Source: Umezawaea sp042738955 | GTDB lineage: Bacteria > Actinomycetota > Actinomycetes > Mycobacteriales > Pseudonocardiaceae | Assembly: GCF_042738955.1 (NCBI RefSeq) | Contig: NZ_JBHYHC010000019.1 | Span: forward strand, 38,618 to 102,617 | Length of the DNA stretch: 64,000 nucleotides | Direction: 5' to 3' | Shown here: one piece after another, positions 17,752 to 27,025 of the stretch | Layout of the letters: each line of letters opens with the position of its first letter | Numbering within the stretch: the stretch's first letter is position 1 | The notes under the pieces: model-generated | Database searches by the model: none | What the model was told of the DNA's origin: nothing | The model's input: the letters and a program-made list of their open reading frames with translations, nothing else | Program-made: the position numbers and the translations under genes

Positions 17752-20700
17752 GTGCAACGTGGTTCCATCATTCCCGTGGTCGCCAACTCTTCCCCCTTGC
17801 TGGTGCGCCGGTCCCCCGAGACCAGCCCCCGCCCGGAGTGGGACGACCCCGCCCGCAAGGTCTTCTCCCACCCCTCCGGCTTCCTCCGCGTCCTAGGAGG
17901 CCCAGGCACCGGCAAGACCACCCTCCTCGCCGAAGTAGCAGCCCAAAGGGTCCTCACCCAAGGCGCGGACCCCGAGAACATCCTCGTCCTCACCGCCAAC
18001 CGCCAAGCCGCGGTCACCATGCGAGCCAGGATCACCCGCCTCCTCACCGAGGCGAACCCCACCGACACCACCCTCCGCACCGTCCGGGAACCCCTCGTCC
18101 GCACGGTCCACTCCTACGCCTTCGCCGTCCTCCGCTCCCAAGCCGTCCTCGCGGGCGACCCCCCACCCCGCCTCCTCTCCGGCCCGGAACAGGACGCCCT
18201 GGTGAGGGAACTCCTCGCGGGCGACATCGAAGACGGCGCCCTCAAGTGGCCCGAACGCCTCCGCCCCGCCATCGGCCTCCCCGGCTTCACCGCCGAACTC
18301 CGCGACCTCCTCCTCCGCGCCACCGAACGCGGCCTCGGCCCGGAGGACCTCCTGGAACTCGGCTACGCCCAGGGCCGCGACGAGTGGATCGCCGCGGGCC
18401 TGTTCGGCAGGCAGTACGAGGAGGTCCTGCTCCTCATGGGCGGCGACTCCTCCCCGAACCTCGCCCCCGCCCTGGACGCCGCCGAACTCGTCGACAGCGC
18501 CCTCCTCGCCTTCCACGCCGACCCCGAACTCCTGGAGGCCGAACGCCGCCGGGTCCGCCACCTGTTCGTCGACGACGCCCAGCACCTCGACCCCCAGCAG
18601 TTCGAACTCCTCAGGCGGATCGGCGACACGGCTCACGAGTTCCTCCTCGCGGGCGACCCGGACCAGGCCGTCTTCTCGTTCCGCGGCGCGGACCCCGACC
18701 TCCTCGCCGACGCCGACCCCGAGGACCGCGCCACGGTCGTCCTGACCCAGGGCCACCGGATGACCCCCGAGGTCCGGGCCGCCGTGCACGGCTTGGCCGC
18801 CCGCCTGCCCGGCCGGTCGCCTGCCCGTGAGGTCCTGGGCACGAAGGGCGAGGGCACCGTCCAGGTCCGCCTGCTGGCGTCCGCGGCCCAGGAGGCGAGC
18901 TGGGTGGCCGACCAGCTCCGCCGCGCGCACCTGATCGACGAGGTCCCGTGGTCGGAGATGGCCGTGATCGCCCGCTCGGCGACCAGGTCGCTCCCCGTCC
19001 TGCAACGCGCCCTGCTCGCGGCGGGCGTCCCGGTGGCCGTCCCCGGCGACGAACTCCCGCTGGCGCAGCAGCCCGCGGTCCGCCCGCTGCTGGCCGTCCT
19101 GCGCTGCGCCGCCGCTCCCGGCACCCTCGACGAGGACACCGCCGCGATGCTGCTCTCGTCGGCGCTCGGCGGCGCGGACCCGTTGGCCCTGCGTCGCCTG
19201 CGCCGCGGCCTCCGCCGTCTGGAGATGGCGGCGGGTGGCGACCGTCCTAGCGGTGAACTCCTGGTGGAGGTCATCGAGTCCAACGACCGCCTGGCCGCGC
19301 TGGAGGACGCCGAGGCGGCCCCGGCCCGGCGGATCGCCGGACTCATCACCGAGGCCCGCAAGGACATCGCCGCCCACCGCAGCGTCGAGGTGGTCCTCTG
19401 GAACCTCTGGCAGAACTGCCACCTGGAGTCCCGCTGGGTGGCGCAGTCGTCCCGCCGGGGCACCCCCGGCATGCAGGCGGACCGCGACCTGGACGCGATC
19501 GTCGGCCTGTTCGAAGCGGCGGCGAAGTACGTGGACCGCCTCCCCGGCTCCACCGTGGAGGGGTTCGCCGACTACCTGGCGGCGCAGCAGATCGCGGGCG
19601 ACTCCCTCGCCGCGTCCGCTCCGGTCGGCGAAGCCGTGTCCGTCCTCACCGCGCACGGCTCGGCCGGTCGCGAGTGGACGGTCGTCGCCATCCCCGGCGT
19701 GCAGGAGGGGAGTTGGCCGGACCTCCGGCTCCGCGGCTCGATCCTCGGCGTGGAACGGCTCGTCGACCTCGTCGGCGGCATGGACCCGGCGGACAAGGTG
19801 TCGGCCGTGGCCCCGCTGCTGGCCGAGGAGCGACGGCTCCTGCTCGTGGCGGCCAGCCGAGCCCGCCGCACCCTCATGGTCAGCGCCGTCCGAGGTGAGG
19901 ACGAACAACCCTCCCGCTTCCTCGACGAACTCGACGACCTCACCACCGACGCCGTCGAACGCCCGACCTTCACCCCGGAACGCGGTCTCGTCCTGGCCGA
20001 GCTGGTGGGCGAACTCCGGCGCGTCCTCTGCGACGACGACACCGAACCCGAGCGCCGCCAACGCGCGGCCGTCCAACTCGCGCGCCTGGCCGAAGCGGGC
20101 GTGCCGGGAGCGCACCCGGACTCCTGGTACGGCCTGCCGGACGTGACCACCGGCGTTCCACTGTGGACGGAGGACCACACCGTCAGCGTCTCGCCGTCCA
20201 CCATCGAGGTGTTGGCCAAGTGCCCGCTGCGCTGGGTGGTCGAGCGCCACGGCGGCCAGGACCCGGCCGAACTCGCCTCCATCACCGGCACTCTCGTCCA
20301 CGCCCTCGCGCAGGCGGCGGCCAGCGGCGCGGACGAGAAGGAGCTGCGCGTCAAGCTCGACGAGGCCTGGAACGCGGTCGACGCGGGCGCCCCCTGGTTC
20401 TCCCGGCGGGAGCGCATCCGGGTCGAGAAGATGCTGGACACCTTCCTCGACTGGCTCACCTCCAGCCGCACGCAGCTCACGCAGGTGGCCGTGGAGGAGG
20501 AGATGCTCGTCGACGTCCCCAAGCAGGAAGGCGGGCCCTGGCTGAAGGTCCGGGGCCGCGTGGACCGCCTGGAGACCGACGACGAGGGCCGCCCGGTGGT
20601 CGTGGACCTGAAGACCGGCAAGCAGCCCGTCTCCAAGGACGACGCCCAGGCCCACCCCCAGCTCGCCGTCTACCAGCTCGCCACCTCCCTCGGCGGCTTC

Positions 20701-20961
20701 ACCCACCTCGGCCTGGGCACCGAGCCCGGCGGCGCGCGGCTGCTGTACGTCGCCAAGGAGGACAAGAAGACCGGCGCCGTCGAACGCTCCCAGGCCCCGC
20801 TGGACGAGCAGGGCGTCCTGGTCTGGCTGGAGGCCGTGCAGGACGCGGCGGGCTCCAGCGTCGGCCCGGACTACACGGCCAGGGAGAACGTGGACTGCGA
20901 CCGCTGCCCGGCCCGGACGGCGTGCCCGGTGCACTCGTCGGGCAGACAGGTGGGACAGTGA
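17752..20961 (+). CDS. adnA: AdnA-like helicase-nuclease subunit (UvrD-type motor, Fe-S RecB nuclease)
   Basis: The ~1070-residue protein has a UvrD/Rep-type SF1 motor with Walker A GGPGTGKTTLL near the N-terminus and DDAQHLDPQQ as motif II. A C-terminal PD-(D/E)XK nuclease carries VVDLKTGK. The nuclease is flanked by a cysteine in AKCPLRW and by CDRCPARTACP, the C...C-x2-C-x5-C iron-sulfur staple of AddB/AdnA nucleases. Together with AdnB it should process DNA double-strand ends for recombination. Start is uncertain: TTG 17746, GTG 17752 and GTG 17776 are all in frame. TACGCT at 17713-17718 is a possible -10. Confidence 0.9.
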   Translation: MQRGSIIPVVANSSPLLVRRSPETSPRPEWDDPARKVFSHPSGFLRVLGGPGTGKTTLLAEVAAQRVLTQGADPENILVLTANRQAAVTMRARITRLLTEANPTDTTLRTVREPLVRTVHSYAFAVLRSQAVLAGDPPPRLLSGPEQDALVRELLAGDIEDGALKWPERLRPAIGLPGFTAELRDLLLRATERGLGPEDLLELGYAQGRDEWIAAGLFGRQYEEVLLLMGGDSSPNLAPALDAAELVDSALLAFHADPELLEAERRRVRHLFVDDAQHLDPQQFELLRRIGDTAHEFLLAGDPDQAVFSFRGADPDLLADADPEDRATVVLTQGHRMTPEVRAAVHGLAARLPGRSPAREVLGTKGEGTVQVRLLASAAQEASWVADQLRRAHLIDEVPWSEMAVIARSATRSLPVLQRALLAAGVPVAVPGDELPLAQQPAVRPLLAVLRCAAAPGTLDEDTAAMLLSSALGGADPLALRRLRRGLRRLEMAAGGDRPSGELLVEVIESNDRLAALEDAEAAPARRIAGLITEARKDIAAHRSVEVVLWNLWQNCHLESRWVAQSSRRGTPGMQADRDLDAIVGLFEAAAKYVDRLPGSTVEGFADYLAAQQIAGDSLAASAPVGEAVSVLTAHGSAGREWTVVAIPGVQEGSWPDLRLRGSILGVERLVDLVGGMDPADKVSAVAPLLAEERRLLLVAASRARRTLMVSAVRGEDEQPSRFLDELDDLTTDAVERPTFTPERGLVLAELVGELRRVLCDDDTEPERRQRAAVQLARLAEAGVPGAHPDSWYGLPDVTTGVPLWTEDHTVSVSPSTIEVLAKCPLRWVVERHGGQDPAELASITGTLVHALAQAAASGADEKELRVKLDEAWNAVDAGAPWFSRRERIRVEKMLDTFLDWLTSSRTQLTQVAVEEEMLVDVPKQEGGPWLKVRGRVDRLETDDEGRPVVVDLKTGKQPVSKDDAQAHPQLAVYQLATSLGGFTHLGLGTEPGGARLLYVAKEDKKTGAVERSQAPLDEQGVLVWLEAVQDAAGSSVGPDYTARENVDCDRCPARTACPVHSSGRQVGQ

Positions 20962-20975
20962 CGTCCGTGGACGTC
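20960..20975. repeat. Perfect palindrome between adnA and adnB
   Basis: GACGTCC-GT-GGACGTC begins at the adnA stop codon and ends 17 bases before adnB. It may modulate translation of adnB or be an operator; it could also be chance in GC-rich sequence. Confidence 0.3.
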
Positions 20976-20992
20976 GACCTCCGGACCAGGGC

Positions 20993-23900
20993 ATGAGCTT
21001 CGCCAGCCCGTTCGAGGTGGCAGCCGCTCTCGGCCTGCCCAAACCCACCCCAGAGCAGGCCGCGGTGGTCGCGGCTCCGGTCGAACCGGCACTGGTCGTC
21101 GCGGGCGCGGGAGCGGGCAAGACGGAGACGATGGCCGCACGGGTCGTGTGGCTGGTCGCCAACGGCATCGTGACCCCGGACCAGGTTCTGGGCCTGACGT
21201 TCACCCGCAAGGCCGCCCGCCAGCTCGCCGAGCGCATCCGCCTGCGCCTGCGCCGCCTCGCGGGCTCGGGCCTGCTGGACGAACTCGACCCCAGCGGCGA
21301 GCGCCGAGCCGCGGTGCTGACCGCCGAACCGGTCGTCCTGACCTACCACGCCTACGCGGGCCGCCTGGTGACCGAGCACGGCCTCCGGCTCCCGGTGGAG
21401 CCCGGTGTCCGCCTGCTCACCGAGACGTCGTCGTGGCAGCTCGCGCACCGCGTGGTGTCGACGTGGACCGAGGACCTGGACACCGACAAGATCCCCGCGA
21501 CGATCACCGGCTACCTCCTGGCCCTGGCGGGCGAACTTGGTGAGCACCTGGTCCAGCCGGAGGCGCTCAAGGAGCACGCCGAACGCCTGATCGCGCTGAT
21601 CGAGAACGCCCCCAAGACGGCCCGGCAGAAGGACGGCCTGCCGGAGAAGCTGCGCGACATCATCGCCGCCCAGCGCCTGCGGGTGAACCTGCTGCCGCTG
21701 CTGGAGGCCTACCAGCAGCGCAAACGCCGGGAAGCGGCGATGGACTTCGCCGACCAGATGAGCCTCGCCGCCCGTCTCGCCAGCGAGCACCCGGAGGTCG
21801 CGCAGGGCGAGCGCGAGCGGTACCGGGCCGTGCTGCTGGACGAGTACCAGGACACCGGGCACGCCCAGCGCGTGCTGCTGCGGTCCCTGTTCGGCCGGGG
21901 CGAGCCGATGCCCGTCACGTCCGTCGGCGACCCGGCGCAGGCGATCTACGGCTGGCGCGGGGCGAGCGCGGCGAACCTGCCCCGGTTCACCACGGACTTC
22001 CCGGCGGGGGAGGACAAGCCCGCCACGAAGTACGGGCTGCTGACCAGTTTCCGCAACCCGCCCGAGGTGCTGACGCTGGCCAACGCCGCCTCCGCGCCGC
22101 TGCGCGCGGCGGGCCTGGACGTCGACGAGCTGCGGGCCCGCGACGGGGCCGGGCCGGGCGACGTGCGGCTCGCGCTGCTCCCGGACGTGCGGCAGGAGCT
22201 GGACTGGCTGGCCGACTCCGTCGCGGAGCTGTGGGAGGAGCACAAGAACGAGGAGGACACCCCGCCCACGGCCGCCGTGCTGGTGCGGCGGCGGGCGGAC
22301 ATGGGCGCCATCGCGGCGGCGCTGCGGGAGCGCGGCCTGCCGGTCGAGGTCGTCGGCCTCGGCGGCCTGCTGGACGAACCCGAGGTGCGCGACCTGACGA
22401 GCGCCCTGCGCGTGCTGGTGAACCCCCTGGCGGGCACCGCCGCCGCTCGGCTGCTGACCGGATCCCGGTGGCGCGTAGCGGCTTTCGACCTCGCCGCCCT
22501 CTGGCAGCGCGCCCGTGAACTGGCAGGCGCCCCCAGCCGCCAGTCCGTTGTGGACGATCCGCTGTCGGTCCTCGCGGACGCCCTGCCCGGCGAGCACGCC
22601 GAACAGGCGGGCCTGGCCGACGCCCTGGACGATCCGGGCGACCCGGCCGCGTACTCGCCCGAGGGCTACCGGCGCGTCCGCAGGCTGGGCGGCGAGCTGG
22701 CGATGCTGCGGCGCAGGCTCGACCAGCCGCTGTCGGAACTCGTCGCGGACGTGGAGCGCACGCTGCTGCTGGACATCGAGTCGATGGCCCGCCCCGGCGG
22801 CGTCGGCCGCGCGCACCTGGACGCGTTCGCCGACGTGGTCTCGGACTTCGCCGCCGCCAGCCCGTCGGCGACCCTGCCGTCGCTGCTGGACTACCTGTAC
22901 ACGGCCGAGCACGCCGAGGACGGCCTGGAGCCCGGCGAGGTCGAGGTCGCCGAGAACCGCGTGCAGATCCTGACCATGCACTCCGCCAAGGGCCTGGAGT
23001 GGCACATCGTCGCCGTCCCGCACATCGTGAAGGACGTCTTCCCCGGCCGCCGCAAGACGTCCTGCTGGCTCAAGGCCGTCGCCGAGCTGCCCGCCGACCT
23101 GCGCGGCGACGCGGCGGACCTGCCGAAGCTGCGGATCCCCGGCGGGGCGAACCGCAAGGAGGTCGAGGACGCCCTCACCCTGCACGCGGAGGAGTTCGAG
23201 GAGCGGCGGCTGGTCGAGGAGCGCCGGCTCCTCTACGTGGCGCTGACCCGGTCCGAGCACAGCCTCCTGGTGTCCGGGCACTGGTGGGGCGAGACCGGCG
23301 AGAAGGTCAAGGGCCCATCGCCGTTCCTGGTCGAGATCCACGAGGTGCTCAAGACCGCGGACCCGTCACCCGGCGACATCGTCACGTGGGCCGACCCGCC
23401 CGCCGAGAACGAGTCGAACCCGCTGACCGGCGAGGTGAAGACGGCCGAGTGGCCCGCCGACCCGCTCGGCAAGCGGCGCGTGGCCGTCGCGGCGGGCGCC
23501 GAGATGGTGCTGGCCGCGCTGGACCTGCGGGTCGAGTCCGCCCGCCAGGCCCGGTACGAGCCGCCCGTCGACGACGACGCGCCACCGCCCGAGGACCCGC
23601 CGGACTTCGAGCCGCCCCCGGACGACGAGTACGACCTGCCGGAGCCGCCCGAGTTCGACGACGGCCCGCCGCCCGAGGACGAGCCCGAACCCGACTTCGA
23701 CGTCCCCGAACCCGCCCCCGCCCCGGTCGTGGCCGACGTCGAGGCTGAAGCCGTCGAGGAGCAGCCGGAACCCGAGCCCGTGGTCGTGGACGAGCTGGAC
23801 GAGGTCGCGCCGCTCGACGAGGAGGACGACCTCGACCCCGAGGGCTGGTCGCGGGACGTGGACGTGCTGCTCGCCGAACGCGCCGCGGCGGCCAACCGGC

Positions 23901-24520
23901 GTGAGCGCGTGGTCATGCCCGAGCACCTGTCGGTGAGCCAGCTCGTCGAACTGGCCGCGGACCCGGACCAGCTGGCCCGCAGGCTGCGCAGGCCGCTGCC
24001 GTTCCCGCCCAACCCGATGGCCCGCCGCGGCACGGCGTTCCACACGTGGCTGGAGAAGCGGTTCGGCGCGAGCAGGCTCCTGGACATCGACGAACTGCCC
24101 GGCGCCGCCGACGACGGCGCGGCACCGGACACCGAGCTGGAACGCCTCCAGCGCGCGTTCCTGGCCAGCGAGTGGGCCGACCGGATGCCGCACGACGTCG
24201 AGGTGCCGTTCGAGGCCGAGGTCGACGGGATGTCCGTGCGCGGCCGGATGGACGCCGTGTTCGCCGACCCGGACGGCGGCTGGACCGTCGTCGACTGGAA
24301 GACCGGGGCCGTGCCGGACGCCGACAAGCTGCCCGCGCTGTCCGTCCAGCTGGCCGCCTACCGGCTCGCGTGGGCGTCGCTGGCGGGCGCGGACGTGGAC
24401 AGCGTGCGGGCGGCGTTCCACTACGTGCAGCACGACCACACGCTGCGGCCGACGGACCTGCTGGACGCGGACGGCCTGCGAGCCCTGATCCGGTCCGTGC
24501 CGGACGGCTCTAGGACGTGA
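20993..24520 (+). CDS. adnB: AdnB-like helicase-nuclease subunit
   Basis: The 1175-residue protein has an SF1 motor with Walker A AGAGAGKTETM (residues 37-47), DEYQDT as motif II near residue 283, and GDPAQAIYGWRGA. Its C-terminal RecB-type nuclease has VVDWKTGAVP near residue 1101. It lacks the Fe-S cysteines, as AdnB does. An unusual acidic, proline-rich linker of about 95 residues (roughly 857-953) separates motor and nuclease. It lies 31 bases after adnA, so the two are co-transcribed. Its 3-prime end overlaps the convergent gene by 11 bases. Confidence 0.92.
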   Translation: MSFASPFEVAAALGLPKPTPEQAAVVAAPVEPALVVAGAGAGKTETMAARVVWLVANGIVTPDQVLGLTFTRKAARQLAERIRLRLRRLAGSGLLDELDPSGERRAAVLTAEPVVLTYHAYAGRLVTEHGLRLPVEPGVRLLTETSSWQLAHRVVSTWTEDLDTDKIPATITGYLLALAGELGEHLVQPEALKEHAERLIALIENAPKTARQKDGLPEKLRDIIAAQRLRVNLLPLLEAYQQRKRREAAMDFADQMSLAARLASEHPEVAQGERERYRAVLLDEYQDTGHAQRVLLRSLFGRGEPMPVTSVGDPAQAIYGWRGASAANLPRFTTDFPAGEDKPATKYGLLTSFRNPPEVLTLANAASAPLRAAGLDVDELRARDGAGPGDVRLALLPDVRQELDWLADSVAELWEEHKNEEDTPPTAAVLVRRRADMGAIAAALRERGLPVEVVGLGGLLDEPEVRDLTSALRVLVNPLAGTAAARLLTGSRWRVAAFDLAALWQRARELAGAPSRQSVVDDPLSVLADALPGEHAEQAGLADALDDPGDPAAYSPEGYRRVRRLGGELAMLRRRLDQPLSELVADVERTLLLDIESMARPGGVGRAHLDAFADVVSDFAAASPSATLPSLLDYLYTAEHAEDGLEPGEVEVAENRVQILTMHSAKGLEWHIVAVPHIVKDVFPGRRKTSCWLKAVAELPADLRGDAADLPKLRIPGGANRKEVEDALTLHAEEFEERRLVEERRLLYVALTRSEHSLLVSGHWWGETGEKVKGPSPFLVEIHEVLKTADPSPGDIVTWADPPAENESNPLTGEVKTAEWPADPLGKRRVAVAAGAEMVLAALDLRVESARQARYEPPVDDDAPPPEDPPDFEPPPDDEYDLPEPPEFDDGPPPEDEPEPDFDVPEPAPAPVVADVEAEAVEEQPEPEPVVVDELDEVAPLDEEDDLDPEGWSRDVDVLLAERAAAANRRERVVMPEHLSVSQLVELAADPDQLARRLRRPLPFPPNPMARRGTAFHTWLEKRFGASRLLDIDELPGAADDGAAPDTELERLQRAFLASEWADRMPHDVEVPFEAEVDGMSVRGRMDAVFADPDGGWTVVDWKTGAVPDADKLPALSVQLAAYRLAWASLAGADVDSVRAAFHYVQHDHTLRPTDLLDADGLRALIRSVPDGSRT

Positions 24521-25043
24521 CGCGGGAGGCCGGGACCTCTTTGAGCACCCGGTCGTAGAGGACCTCGAGCAGCCAGCGGCCGAACAGCGACGGGCCGAAC
24601 TCGGTCGAGCGGTCCTCCGGCGGCACGAGCAGCTCGGCCGCGCCCGATTCCTCGACGGCCACGACACCGATGCCGTAGTAGTCGAGTTCGATGAGGGGCC
24701 ACGACTCGCGCCCCTGCGGGCCCGGCAGGACGACCGCGCACGGCGCGAGCGTCATCAGCGTCCCGCACGACTGGAGGGCGCGGTCGACGGTGGACTCGCC
24801 GACGAGGACGCCGACCAGTTCCACGGCCGACACCGGCAGCTGGTCGTGCACGGTCGGCTCGAACCAGGAGCGGAACCACGACGGGTCCGCCTGGGGCGGC
24901 CAGCCGTTCGCGGTCCGCCACTCGTGCACGTCGTCGCGCACCCGCACGACAGCCGACACCTGGTGGCCGAGCACGGCCACGTCGGGTACGACGATGCCGC
25001 GCCAACCAAGTGCCGTCGCGGCTTGGTGGAGGAGCGGTTGCAC
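24510..25043 (-). CDS. Conserved-looking hypothetical protein
   Basis: The 177-residue protein is predicted soluble, rich in aromatic and acidic residues (WRTANGWPPQADPSWFRSWFEP; LIELDYYGIGVVAVEESG), with no signal peptide and no motif I recognise. It starts at GTG 25043 and overlaps the end of adnB on the other strand by 11 bases. A perfect palindrome at 25116-25132 lies about 75 bases upstream of its start and may control it. Codon use matches a real gene. Confidence 0.6.
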   Translation of the reverse strand: MQPLLHQAATALGWRGIVVPDVAVLGHQVSAVVRVRDDVHEWRTANGWPPQADPSWFRSWFEPTVHDQLPVSAVELVGVLVGESTVDRALQSCGTLMTLAPCAVVLPGPQGRESWPLIELDYYGIGVVAVEESGAAELLVPPEDRSTEFGPSLFGRWLLEVLYDRVLKEVPASRVTS

Positions 25044-25115
25044 TCGGGCATCCTATGGGTCGTTGCGGGGTCAAGGACAGTGGTCAACAGCTGTGAGTGC
25101 TTCCCCCACAGCCGA

Positions 25116-25132
25116 GTGTGATCAGATCACAC
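25116..25132. promoter_or_regulatory. Palindromic operator GTGTGATC-A-GATCACAC
   Basis: A perfect 17-base palindrome with a single central base. Its form resembles GntR/FadR-type operators; the five-base core spacing differs from the TGTGA-N6-TCACA of CRP. It lies in the promoter region of the minus-strand gene starting at 25043. Confidence 0.5.
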
Positions 25133-25168
25133 CCATAGGCGTTCCGGCGGTGCCGAGTGGCAGCGGTC

Positions 25169-25549
25169 TCATACCGCCGAACGGCGTACCCGGAGCGCCC
25201 AAATGATCAAGGGAACCTGGAGCGGCAGCCTTCCCCACGCGATCGCCTTCGCCTTCGGGGCCTTGTCGCGGTAGTCGAGGGCCATCTTCACGTTGGCCGG
25301 GAACACCACCGCGAACAGCCCCGCCGCGAGCAGTCCGCCGAGCTTGCGGGTCTTCGGCGCGGCCACCGCGGCCGCCACCGCCAGCTCCGCGACCCCGGAC
25401 GCGTAAGTCCAGGTCCGGGGCTCGCCGGGCAGCGCGCGGGGCACGATCGCGTCGTACGGCCGCGGCTTGGCGAAGTGCGTCACCCCGGCGGCGCCGAGGA
25501 ACGCGGCCAGCGCGAGCGCGGACCGCGAACGGGACTGGGTGCCATCCAT
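25169..25549 (-). CDS. DoxX-family small membrane protein
   Basis: The 126-residue protein has about four hydrophobic segments and the typical DoxX pattern (GVTHFAKPRPYDAIVPRALPG; SGVAELAVAAAVAAP; NVKMALDYRDK). The biochemical function of DoxX proteins is not settled; some take part in quinone or redox processes at the membrane. The start is ATG 25549. It is divergent from the M20 peptidase gene, with 60 bases between their starts. Confidence 0.8.
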   Translation of the reverse strand: MDGTQSRSRSALALAAFLGAAGVTHFAKPRPYDAIVPRALPGEPRTWTYASGVAELAVAAAVAAPKTRKLGGLLAAGLFAVVFPANVKMALDYRDKAPKAKAIAWGRLPLQVPLIIWALRVRRSAV

Positions 25550-25595
25550 GCCGCAACACTGTCACGACGCCCGTCCCGCCGCGCGAACGGGGGTT

Positions 25596-25601
25596 TATTC
25601 T
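25596..25601 (+). promoter_or_regulatory. -10 element giving a leaderless M20 peptidase mRNA
   Basis: TATTCT lies eight bases before GTG 25610, so transcription should begin at or beside the start codon. This decides between GTG 25610 and the long upstream open frame. Confidence 0.5.
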
Positions 25602-25609
25602 TCGCGATC

Positions 25610-27025
25610 GTGACCGCTGATCCCGTGAATCACGAACCGCCGGAGCGCGCGGCGGTCGCCGCCCTCGCCGAGGAATTCCTCGTTTCCCTCCGGGAGTGGA
25701 TCGCCATCCCCTCGATCGGCGCGGACCCGGCGCACCACGGCGACGTGGCCCGCTCGGCGCACTGGCTCGCCGACGCCCTGCGCGCGGACGGGTGGCCGGA
25801 GGTCGCGGTCTGGGACGAGGGACCCGCCCTGCCCGCCGTGTACGCGTGCTGGCCCGCGGAGGACCCGGCCGCGCCGACGGTGCTGGTCTACGGGCACCAC
25901 GACGTGCAGCCGGTCGACCCGCTGGAGGCGTGGGAGCACCCGCCGTTCGCCGGGGTCGTCGTCGGCGAGGAGCTGATCGGGCGCGGGGCCAGCGACGACA
26001 AGGGGCAGGTGGCGATGCACCTGCTCGGCGTGCGCGCCCACTTGGCGGCGACCGGGGCGACGGCGCCCGCCGTGACGCTGAAGTTCTTCGTCGAGGGCGA
26101 GGAGGAGTCCGGGTCGCCGCACCTGGCCGACCTGCTCGCCGGGCACACCGCGGACCTCGCCTGCGACCTCGTGGTGTTCACCGACACCCCGCTCTACGCG
26201 CGGGACGCGCCGACCGTGAACACCGGCCAGCGCGGGGTCCTGGGCGCGGAGGTCGTGTTCACCGGCGGCACGTCCGACGTCCACTCCGGCCGCGTCGGCG
26301 GCGGCATCCCGAACCCGGCCACGGCCATCGCCCGACTCGTCGCCGCCCTGCACGACGCCGACGGCCGTGTCCAGCTCCCCGGCTTCTACGCCGACGTGGT
26401 CGAGCCGACCGCCGTCGAACGGGCGGACTACGCGGCCCTCCCGTTCGACGAGGCCGACTGGCTCGCGGCCACCGCGGGCGGGGCGCGGGCTGTGGCGGGG
26501 GAGAAGGGGTGGTCGACGTTGGAGCGGGTCTGGACGCGGCCGACGGCCGAGGTCAACGGCATCAGCGGCGGCTACACCGGGCCGGGGCTCAAGACCATCG
26601 TGCCGCGCGACGCGTCGGTGAAGCTGTCGTTCCGGCTCGTGCCCGACCAGCAGCCCGCCCGCATCGCGTCGGCTCTGCGGGAGTTCGTCGCCGCCCACAC
26701 CCCCGAGGGCGTCACCGCCGAGGTCCGGTTGCGCGGCGACGGCGTGCCGCCCTACGCGGTCGACGTGACCCACCCCGCGAACGTGGCCCTGTACGACGCC
26801 GTCCAGCAGGCCTTCGACCAGCCCGTTCGGTACAGCCGCACGGGCGGCTCCGGACCCGCCGCCGTCCTGCACGACGTCCTCGGCGTGCCCGTCGTCTACC
26901 TCGGCGCCACCTTGCCGGATGATCGCATCCACGCTCCGAACGAGCGGGTAGTCCTGCCCCTGCTGCTACGAGGCGCCGAAGCCGCCGCCCGGTTGTGGCG
27001 ATCACTCCCTGAGAGGCTGTCATGA
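25610..27025 (+). CDS. M20-family metallo-dipeptidase
   Basis: The 471-residue protein has the M20 metal motifs: YGHHDVQP (His and Asp ligands), RGASDDKGQ, VEGEEESGSPH (catalytic Glu and metal Glu), and a lid-domain His in SDVHSGRVGGG. These match dipeptidases and carboxypeptidase-like deacylases of the M20 family, cytoplasmic enzymes with two zinc ions. It ends in ATGA overlap with the potassium channel gene, so the two are translationally coupled. Substrate specificity cannot be read from sequence. Confidence 0.9.
   Translation: MTADPVNHEPPERAAVAALAEEFLVSLREWIAIPSIGADPAHHGDVARSAHWLADALRADGWPEVAVWDEGPALPAVYACWPAEDPAAPTVLVYGHHDVQPVDPLEAWEHPPFAGVVVGEELIGRGASDDKGQVAMHLLGVRAHLAATGATAPAVTLKFFVEGEEESGSPHLADLLAGHTADLACDLVVFTDTPLYARDAPTVNTGQRGVLGAEVVFTGGTSDVHSGRVGGGIPNPATAIARLVAALHDADGRVQLPGFYADVVEPTAVERADYAALPFDEADWLAATAGGARAVAGEKGWSTLERVWTRPTAEVNGISGGYTGPGLKTIVPRDASVKLSFRLVPDQQPARIASALREFVAAHTPEGVTAEVRLRGDGVPPYAVDVTHPANVALYDAVQQAFDQPVRYSRTGGSGPAAVLHDVLGVPVVYLGATLPDDRIHAPNERVVLPLLLRGAEAAARLWRSLPERLS

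Noticed and set aside
25116..25132. CRP site
   Set aside because: The core has five bases between TGTGA and TCACA, not the six required by CRP-type sites.
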